This document shows, piece by piece, positions 1 to 5,473 of a stretch of 7,076 nt of DNA. The position numbers and the translations under genes were made by a program. The notes beneath the pieces were generated by a model, which worked only from the letters and a program-made list of their open reading frames with translations, was not told the DNA's origin and ran no database searches. Location: the NCBI GenBank assembly GCA_030671465.1, contig DAOVIP010000097.1, positions 1 to 7,076 on the forward strand. The letters are read 5' to 3'. The stretch comes from Candidatus Aminicenantota bacterium. Its GTDB lineage: Bacteria; Acidobacteriota; Aminicenantia; UBA2199. The number at the start of each line of letters is the position of its first letter. The first letter of the stretch is position 1.

Positions 1-1416
1 ACCATCATGTTCGATTGGGGCAGATGGATTGCGGATCAAGTCAGACTGGAATTCAATTTCAGAACCGGAGCAGCTGTCTTGGGACTGGGGTATATTATCG
101 GATTGAAATATTCACTGATCATTGTCTGCGGCTCATTTTTATCCTGGTGGGTTTTTATTCCGGCCATATACTATATAGGGAAATTCAATCCCGAACCCAT
201 ACTGAATGCGGCCAAACCTCTGGCCGATATGATGCCCCAGGAAATTTTTGTAGCCTATGTGCAACCGATTGGCATTGGCGGAATTGCCGCAGCCGGGATC
301 ATCGGGATTATTAAATCCAGAAAAATCATCTATGGTGCATTCAAGCTGGCCGCCAGTGAAATTTTCGGTAGCAAGCTGGGTGACGGACAAACAAAAAAAA
401 GTGGTCGGTTACAAACCGATATCAGTATGAAATGGAATGCGGTTTTGCTGTTTTCAACGCTGCTGGGGATCCTGGCTTTTTTCCTGATTGGCGTGGTGAA
501 AGGCAACTGGTTCCATGCCCTGGTGGGATTGGGACTGGTTACCCTGATATCCTTTCTGTTTACCACAGTTGCTGCCCGGGCCATCGCCATTGTAGGGGTG
601 AATCCGGTTTCCGGCATGACCCTGATGACCTTGATCCTGTCTTCGGTTATCCTGGTGGCAATTGGACTCAAGGGGAGCAGCGGAATCCTGATTGCCCTGT
701 TGATTGGAAGTGTGGTCTGTACTGCACTGTCCATGGCCGGCGGATTCATTACCGATCTGAAGGTGGGCTACTGGCTGGGTACCACTCCCAGAAACCAGGA
801 GCGATTCAAGTTTCTGGGGGTATTGCTGTCGGCGGCTGCGGTCGGATTTGTCATCCTGGTGCTGTATAAAACCTATGGGTTCGGACCCGGGAGCCCGCTT
901 GAAGCACCCCAGGCCTCGGCCATGGCTGCAGTACTGAAACCGCTGATGACCGGGGTCCCCGCTCCATGGCTGTTGTATCTGGCTGGAATCTTTGTGGCCA
1001 TTATTCTTGAACTGATAGGGATTCCGCCTCTGGCTTTTGCCCTGGGTATGTATCTGCCTTTGTATTTGAATACACCGCTGCTGGCCGGTGGTATTATCGC
1101 TCACCTGGTTGGCAAGAGCAGCAAAGACGAAAATTTACTGGTCAAGAGAAAAGAGCGTGGCACCCTTATTGGATCGGGATTTATTGCCGGGGGAGCACTG
1201 TTCGGCGTGGTGGCTGCCTTTATCACCTTTATCGGCAGGGAAGTTTTCAAGGCCGGTGAGAATTGGTCACTCATGAAGTCCCTGGGAACCGAATTGTGGT
1301 ATGAAGGTCAAAGTAAATTTCTGGGATTCATGGGTTCTGAATTTCTTGGTTTCCTGATGTTTGCCCTGCTGCTGATATTTTTCTACTGGTATTCAACCCA
1401 AGTTCCTAAGGATTGA
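1..1416 (+). CDS. OPT-family oligopeptide transporter, C-terminal part (5' end outside window)
   Basis: This is a polytopic inner-membrane transporter of the oligopeptide transporter (OPT) superfamily, proton-coupled carriers of small peptides or metal chelates. The frame is open from base 1, so the ATG at 7 is probably internal and the true start lies upstream; 471 codons are visible. Counting from that Met, family-typical stretches are GLGYIIG near 26-32, the VQPIGIGGIAAAG segment near 85-97, DISMKW near 138-143, GVNPVSGMT near 197-205, TDLKVGYWLGTTP near 249-261, EAPQASAMAAV near 299-309 and LELIGIPPLAFALGMYLPL near 334-352. About ten or more hydrophobic spans are visible, ending in a short hydrophilic tail (STQVPKD). 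The missing part should be the first 100-200 residues, judging from the usual size of bacterial members. The substrate cannot be read from the sequence. No strong terminator hairpin follows the stop. Family assignment is firm. Confidence 0.93.
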   Translation, partial: TIMFDWGRWIADQVRLEFNFRTGAAVLGLGYIIGLKYSLIIVCGSFLSWWVFIPAIYYIGKFNPEPILNAAKPLADMMPQEIFVAYVQPIGIGGIAAAGIIGIIKSRKIIYGAFKLAASEIFGSKLGDGQTKKSGRLQTDISMKWNAVLLFSTLLGILAFFLIGVVKGNWFHALVGLGLVTLISFLFTTVAARAIAIVGVNPVSGMTLMTLILSSVILVAIGLKGSSGILIALLIGSVVCTALSMAGGFITDLKVGYWLGTTPRNQERFKFLGVLLSAAAVGFVILVLYKTYGFGPGSPLEAPQASAMAAVLKPLMTGVPAPWLLYLAGIFVAIILELIGIPPLAFALGMYLPLYLNTPLLAGGIIAHLVGKSSKDENLLVKRKERGTLIGSGFIAGGALFGVVAAFITFIGREVFKAGENWSLMKSLGTELWYEGQSKFLGFMGSEFLGFLMFALLLIFFYWYSTQVPKD

Positions 1417-1453
1417 TTCAGTCGGTTGGGTAGGAAGTTATTTGATTGTTGGT

Positions 1454-1482
1454 TTGAAATTTTCTGTAATTTACTTTATAGT
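1454..1482 (+). promoter_or_regulatory. Predicted sigma70-type promoter for the unknown gene at 1500
   Basis: TTGAAA at 1454-1459 is separated by exactly 17 bases from TATAGT at 1477-1482. Each hexamer is one mismatch from the sigma70 consensus and the spacer is AT-rich. The spacer also contains a small inverted repeat, GTAATTTAC (1466-1474). Transcription would start near 1488-1490, about 10-12 bases before the TTG start codon, which places the ribosome binding site at the very 5' end of the mRNA. The site is predicted from sequence alone. Confidence 0.5.
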
Positions 1483-1488
1483 TAAAGC

Positions 1489-1493
1489 AGGAG
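1489..1493 (+). promoter_or_regulatory. Ribosome binding site AGGAG deciding a TTG start
   Basis: AGGAG lies 6 bases before the TTG at 1500. The same frame has a TAG stop at 1479-1481, no ATG or GTG start lies between that stop and 1500, and the next in-frame Met codon falls inside the membrane segment (residue 100). The strong Shine-Dalgarno sequence therefore fixes TTG 1500 as the start. Confidence 0.75.
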
Positions 1494-1499
1494 ATTGCA

Positions 1500-2858
1500 T
1501 TGGTTAAAAGTAAAAACGGAAACATTGATAAAAAAAACATCAGGCCTCCCGGGGCCGGCCGGGAAACGAAAATCATTGTGGACCGTGAAATCGATGATAC
1601 CAAAACCCGTCAATTTCCTCAGGATCAAGTTAAAGAGAGAATCCAGGATCCGAACCAGAATGTAATAGAAAAAACGAGTCCGGAAAATGGTGAAAGCGGC
1701 ATTTCATTCCGGATACAAAAACAATCTCCTTATCGACCCCTGTTGCTCATTCTGGGCATTGTGCTCTTGAGTTTTATCGCCCTTTTCGTTTATCAGATGA
1801 TTCGATCGCATCGAAATACAATGATGTTGAAAAAAGCCACGGAATTGAAAACCCTGCAGGATAGCGATGCCGAATTTTTGGAATCTCTGGAACAGAGGAA
1901 ACCCATGGTGGAACCGGAGGACCAGACCCAAGAGTTTGCTTTTTCGGATGATATATTTCAGGGAGAGGCCCCTTTGCGTGCTGAAGCTGAGGGAGTGCTG
2001 TTTACCAAGGAAAGGGATGCAGAACTGGTGGCGATAGGGGATGCAATGAATATTCGTGCCCGCCTGCTCTTCGGGATAAAAACCGCCCAAAAGGGGGATA
2101 TCCTCACCGAAACCTGTAAGGGGAATTTCAATGGTTTCAAAATTTCCAGCCTGAAAGTACGGCTGTCTGGAAAAATAACCCAGGATGAGATTTCGATATC
2201 AACCCCCTCCCGGGGATTGATCAAAATAACCGGCAAAACTCTGGATTCAGTCACCCGAACCCGGTATGATCAGATTTTAAAGGATTTGGAAGCTGCTGGA
2301 TTGAAGGCCTTCAAAAGGTTGTTGCCGGAAAAAAATGCGGTCCAGATACAGTTGCGGATGATCCGTATTTCCACCTTCCGATCCGGTGATGCCAATCTGT
2401 TTACCGGCACCAGTGTGGGAAAAATTTCCCTGGATGCAAAAATTTCCGATATGAAATCTCTGCTTCCTCCCCGTTACAGGATGATAAAACGCAGAATTAT
2501 GATGGAGAATGAATTTGTGATAATCTATAAGATAGAAGATCAGAAGCGGACCCCTCTGTTTTACGTTTATGAACGGGATGCCAAGATCTGGGGGATTCAA
2601 ATTGAGAACGACAGTTTCAGAACGGCCCGGGGTCTGGGAATCGGAAGCAGTCTGGGAGCCATGAGAATTTATTATACCAACCTGAATATCCGCTCACTGC
2701 CCGGAAAGGTTACTTACCTCTGGATCAATCAGGAAGATTATAAGGAGATAAAATTTATTTTAGTCGATGATAAGCGGATCAATTTCGATGACAATATCTT
2801 TCCGTTTGACATCAAGGTCAATTCTATTTTGATCGGAAAATCACCGTATTTGAATTGA
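1500..2858 (+). CDS. Unknown single-span membrane protein with large C-terminal external region
   Basis: I do not recognise a named family. The 452-residue product begins with a hydrophilic, charged, probably disordered tail (1-77) and then one strongly hydrophobic span (about 79-101). With no signal peptide and an Arg/His-containing flank after the span, the tail is most likely cytoplasmic and the rest periplasmic, although topology is inferred. Residues 104-165 are charged and helix-prone, with a short possible coiled coil near 106-134, and look like a linker. Residues 168-290 look like a mixed alpha/beta unit containing a Lys/Arg-rich helix. Residues 300-452 look like a second alpha/beta domain, with a SVGKISLDAKISDMKSLLP stretch (305-323), a TARGLGIGSSLGAM stretch (375-388), and VNSILIG (440-446) near the end. 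Such Gly-rich turns followed by a helix recur in some small exported domains, but I cannot name one. There is one Cys (206) and no visible catalytic motif. It starts 83 bases after the transporter with its own promoter, so co-function with it is not implied. Confidence 0.85.
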   Translation: MVKSKNGNIDKKNIRPPGAGRETKIIVDREIDDTKTRQFPQDQVKERIQDPNQNVIEKTSPENGESGISFRIQKQSPYRPLLLILGIVLLSFIALFVYQMIRSHRNTMMLKKATELKTLQDSDAEFLESLEQRKPMVEPEDQTQEFAFSDDIFQGEAPLRAEAEGVLFTKERDAELVAIGDAMNIRARLLFGIKTAQKGDILTETCKGNFNGFKISSLKVRLSGKITQDEISISTPSRGLIKITGKTLDSVTRTRYDQILKDLEAAGLKAFKRLLPEKNAVQIQLRMIRISTFRSGDANLFTGTSVGKISLDAKISDMKSLLPPRYRMIKRRIMMENEFVIIYKIEDQKRTPLFYVYERDAKIWGIQIENDSFRTARGLGIGSSLGAMRIYYTNLNIRSLPGKVTYLWINQEDYKEIKFILVDDKRINFDDNIFPFDIKVNSILIGKSPYLN

Positions 2859-2860
2859 AT

Positions 2861-3877
2861 TTACTTAAACCTTTCCCGGTTGATGATATATTTTCGAACC
2901 GCCCAGTTGTGTTCTTTCAGAGTCTTGGAAAAATAATGGGTTTTGAGATCCTTGGCCACAAAATAGAGGTACTTCGTATTTTCAGGATAGAGAGCTGCCT
3001 CAATTGAGGCGATTCCGGGGCTGCATATCGGACCGGGAGGCAGTCCTCTGTACAGACGTGTATTGTAGCGGGATTTGATTTTTAAATCTTTCCATCTCAA
3101 TTTGCCGGTATATCGGTTTTCTTTTTTCAGTATGAAGGCGATGGACGGATCACAGGCCAGGGCCATTCCCAGCCTCAGGCGATTGTGAAATACAGAAGAG
3201 ATCAGGAATCTCTCCTCTCGGGATGAGGTCTCCTTTTCTATAAGGGAGGCCAGTATCATGATATCCCGACTCGAAAACTTTATATCCATTGCTTGCCATG
3301 ACATGGTGTAAGAGAAATTGTTTTTGAATTTCGTCACCATCAACCTGACCAGTTCCGGGGCAGTGGTTTGTTGAGGTACCAGGTAGGTGTCCGGATAAAG
3401 ATATCCTTCCAGATCCTTGGCCTTGGGATCAATATTGGCAATGATGCCGGTATCCTGACAGGCTTTTAAAAAATCTCTGGAGTCGATTTGATGATCATGT
3501 TCCAGAAATTCAGCGGTTTCCTTAATGGTCATACCCTCTTTTATGGTTATTTTGTACAGTATGACTTTTCCCAGTTCCAACTTGTCAATGATCTGTTTCA
3601 TGTTCATGGGTTTTTCAAACCGGTATTCCCCTGATTTTAGTTTGATTGAACTGAAAAACAGGCGGTAGTAAATGGAGAAATAGGTATAGCTGGGGATAAT
3701 CTTTTTCTGATAGAGCAATTTTCCAATGGCTGAAACCGAAGATCCTTTTTTAAGCAGAACTGTAATCGATCCGGAATAACCCTGGTATGGTTTGAATACT
3801 TTGTGATAGACGTCCAATCCCACCACGACGGAAATCAACAGCAGAATGACCAGCAAAAAGATGATTATTTTCTTCAT
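2861..3877 (-). CDS. mltG: Endolytic murein transglycosylase MltG (YceG-like)
   Basis: MltG is an inner-membrane enzyme that cleaves nascent peptidoglycan glycan strands from the periplasmic side, leaving a 1,6-anhydro-MurNAc end, and is thought to set glycan chain length. The 338 residues show an N-terminal membrane anchor (about 3-22), a LysM-like region (about 35-125, including KEGMTIKETAEFL) and the YceG catalytic domain. Key motifs are LEGYLYPDTY (156-165), ASLIEKET (210-217) with the expected catalytic Glu at 214, the VFHNRLRLGM stretch (229-238), YNTRLYRGLPPGPICSPG (271-288) and the EHN motif (322-324). The usual TDPTVIYG stretch reads CDPSIAFIL here, a mild departure away from the catalytic Glu. 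The length matches the family. The start codon overlaps the ruvX stop as ATGA and has no strong Shine-Dalgarno sequence, so translation probably depends on coupling to ruvX. It is the last gene of the minus-strand cluster. Confidence 0.96.
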   Translation of the reverse strand: MKKIIIFLLVILLLISVVVGLDVYHKVFKPYQGYSGSITVLLKKGSSVSAIGKLLYQKKIIPSYTYFSIYYRLFFSSIKLKSGEYRFEKPMNMKQIIDKLELGKVILYKITIKEGMTIKETAEFLEHDHQIDSRDFLKACQDTGIIANIDPKAKDLEGYLYPDTYLVPQQTTAPELVRLMVTKFKNNFSYTMSWQAMDIKFSSRDIMILASLIEKETSSREERFLISSVFHNRLRLGMALACDPSIAFILKKENRYTGKLRWKDLKIKSRYNTRLYRGLPPGPICSPGIASIEAALYPENTKYLYFVAKDLKTHYFSKTLKEHNWAVRKYIINRERFK

Positions 3878-4281
3878 GTCGGGTCCAGGTAATTTTTTAG
3901 CATAACCAGGGCAGCGGCAGAATCAATGATTGCTTTTCTTTTTTTGTGATCTCTGATGATGGGCTTTAACAGTTCTTCGGCTTCGAAACTGGTCAGGCGC
4001 TCATCGATAAATTCGATATCGACATTGAGGTTTTTGCGGAGAAAGTTATTGAATGCTTCAACCTTACGGGTGATCTGACTGGGAGTGCCGTTCATATTCA
4101 AGGGGTAGCCCAGGATAATTTTATCGACTTCATATTCTTCCAGTATTTTTTTTATGTGTTCCAGGTCATGTTGGGAATTTTTTCGATTCAGGGGTGTCAG
4201 CGGGGTGGCCATTTTCATTGAACTGTCACCGATTGAAAAGCCGATTCTTTTTTCCCCAAAATCAATGGCTAAAATTTTCAT
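3874..4281 (-). CDS. ruvX: RuvX / YqgF-family RuvC-fold nuclease
   Basis: RuvX (YqgF) is a small RuvC/RNase H-fold nuclease, annotated as a putative Holliday junction resolvase and linked in E. coli to 16S rRNA 5' processing. The 135 residues match the usual size. Visible motifs are ILAIDFGEKRIGFSIGD at the N-terminus, with the first metal-binding Asp at 7, GYPLNMNGT (58-66, a variant of the usual GLPLNMNG), FIDERLTS (91-98) and DSAAALVML (120-128) with the last acidic residue at Asp120. The acidic active-site set therefore looks complete. The codon just before the ATG is an in-frame TGA, so 4281 is the earliest possible start. The closest Shine-Dalgarno match, AAGGA, sits only 3 bases before the ATG, while a much stronger GGGAGGA lies about 30 bases upstream (4314-4320). 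Its gap to ddl is 45 bases, and it overlaps mltG by 4 bases. Confidence 0.95.
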   Translation of the reverse strand: MKILAIDFGEKRIGFSIGDSSMKMATPLTPLNRKNSQHDLEHIKKILEEYEVDKIILGYPLNMNGTPSQITRKVEAFNNFLRKNLNVDIEFIDERLTSFEAEELLKPIIRDHKKRKAIIDSAAALVMLKNYLDPT

Positions 4282-4326
4282 TCATCCTTACCGTCCCCAA
4301 TATGATACTTGATTCCTCCCTGTTTT

Positions 4327-5391
4327 TTAATGCTTTTTCTGGTCATGGTGATACTCGAATCCATAGTCGATAAGCCGGGTGATCAGATCGGTGAATGAAA
4401 TTCCTTCCAGCTGCCATAGCTTGGGGAACATACTGATTTCAGTGAAACCCGGGATGGTATTTATTTCATTTATGAATACCCGGTCTGTTCTCTTTTCCAG
4501 GAAAAAATCGATGCGTGACATACCATTGAGAAACAGGACCTGGAAAGCACGCCGGGCCATGCTGCATATGGTCTCCTCAATTTTGAGGTCCAGTTCCGCG
4601 GGTATATGGAAGCGTGTTTGGTTATCCAGGTACTTGTCAGCATAGTTGTAAAACTCGTTGTGTGGGATCAATTCCCCCGGTCTCGATACCTTGATAGCCT
4701 GGTTGCCCATCACCGACACCTCGATCTCGTGAGCGTCAATTCCCTCTTCGATAATGACGATGGAATCGTAGTGGAAGGCTATCCGTACGGCTTCTTCTAG
4801 ATCATCCCAGTATTTGACCTTGGTGATGCCCACCGATGAACCGAGGGAATTGGGTTTTACAAAAACAGGCAACCGCAGTGAGTTCTGGGTCTCTTTGAGG
4901 ATTTTCCTGTGGTCGTTTTCCCGGAAATAGACAAATCTGGGCGTATCCAAATCTGCGCACTGAAATATCATCTTGGCTGCCGCCTTGTTCATGGCCAGAG
5001 CTGAGGAAAAACTGCTGGCACCCACATAGGGCGCGCCGGCCAGTTCTAACAGCCCCTGAATGCGGCCATCTTCACCGTTGGGCCCGTGGAGAACAGGAAA
5101 GTAGATGTCGCAGGAGAAGGGTTCGAGAACTCCGCTCTCCCAGGGAGTGAAGGAATGGAAACTATCCCTGGTTTTTAACAGTAACTCGGATCCTTTATAA
5201 GATGGGGTTTTGAGCAGGGTGTTACCGTCCATACGGCACCAATTTCCCCTGGGATTGATGTAGATTAGCAGGGGATCGAAACGCGACCGGTCGAGGTTGG
5301 AGTAGGTAGCCTTAGCAGACTCAATCGAGACTTCGTGTTCCGCGGACATGCCGCCAAAAATGATACCGATGGATGTCTTTTTGTGATTCAT
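4327..5391 (-). CDS. ddl: D-alanine--D-alanine ligase
   Basis: Ddl is a cytoplasmic ATP-grasp ligase that joins two D-Ala residues, using ATP, for the peptidoglycan stem peptide. The 354 residues match DdlA-like enzymes. The N-terminal domain has GGMSAEHEVS (13-22), with Glu18 corresponding to E. coli DdlB Glu15. HGPNGEDGRIQGLLELAG (102-119) follows. The ATP-grasp core has VKPNSLGSSVGITKV (178-192), EGIDAHEIEVSV (216-227), SRIDFFLE (292-299) with Asp295, and the metal/substrate stretch FINEINTIPGFTEIS (306-320) with Glu309 and Asn311. The omega-loop reads FYNYADKYL (247-255); its Tyr254 aligns with DdlB Tyr216, which favours D-Ala-D-Ala over a Van-type D-Ala-D-Lac ligase. AGAAGG lies 11 bases before the ATG, a rather long spacing. 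It lies 82 bases after slt and 45 before ruvX, probably in the same transcription unit. Confidence 0.97.
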   Translation of the reverse strand: MNHKKTSIGIIFGGMSAEHEVSIESAKATYSNLDRSRFDPLLIYINPRGNWCRMDGNTLLKTPSYKGSELLLKTRDSFHSFTPWESGVLEPFSCDIYFPVLHGPNGEDGRIQGLLELAGAPYVGASSFSSALAMNKAAAKMIFQCADLDTPRFVYFRENDHRKILKETQNSLRLPVFVKPNSLGSSVGITKVKYWDDLEEAVRIAFHYDSIVIIEEGIDAHEIEVSVMGNQAIKVSRPGELIPHNEFYNYADKYLDNQTRFHIPAELDLKIEETICSMARRAFQVLFLNGMSRIDFFLEKRTDRVFINEINTIPGFTEISMFPKLWQLEGISFTDLITRLIDYGFEYHHDQKKH

Positions 5392-5441
5392 TTTAAAATC
5401 AACCTTCTACCATACTTTTAGAATGGAGTAAAGTTTTTGCC

Positions 5442-5459
5442 CGGTCATCTCATGAACCG
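5442..5459. repeat. Small inverted repeat (hairpin) in the slt-ddl gap
   Basis: CGGTCAT (5442-5448) pairs with ATGAACCG (5452-5459), giving seven base pairs with one bulged A and a three-base loop. On the transcribed minus strand it forms 15-32 bases after the slt stop. No T-run follows, so it is not a classical intrinsic terminator. It could be a 3'-end stabiliser, a partial attenuator, or chance. Confidence 0.35.
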
Positions 5460-5473
5460 AATCGTATAAGGCA

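Noticed and set aside
7..9. ATG at 7 as the start of the transporter
   Set aside because: The frame is open to base 1, and the visible protein lacks the N-terminal part that OPT transporters have, so the start is outside the window.
454..1104. 216-codon minus-strand frame inside the transporter
   Set aside because: Its Gln/His/Ser-rich translation looks like the antisense of a membrane protein gene, and the plus-strand frame has clear family motifs.
1704..2600. Minus-strand frames of 98-128 codons inside the unknown gene
   Set aside because: They are shadows; the plus-strand frame has a promoter, a Shine-Dalgarno site and a coherent membrane-protein layout.
2806..2821. Inverted repeat TTGAC/GTCAA as a terminator
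   Set aside because: It is only five pairs, AT-rich, inside the coding sequence, and lacks a clean T-run.
4379..4800. Plus-strand frames opposite ddl
   Set aside because: They lie antisense to a fully conserved ATP-grasp ligase and have no recognisable content.
5403..5445. Possible promoter before ddl on the minus strand (TATGGT)
   Set aside because: No -35-like hexamer lies at a proper distance, so ddl is more simply read through from slt.
5407..5448. Thirteen-codon minus-strand frame (MTGQKLYSILKVW) in the slt-ddl gap
   Set aside because: It is very short, has no clear ribosome binding site, and its start sits within the hairpin arm.
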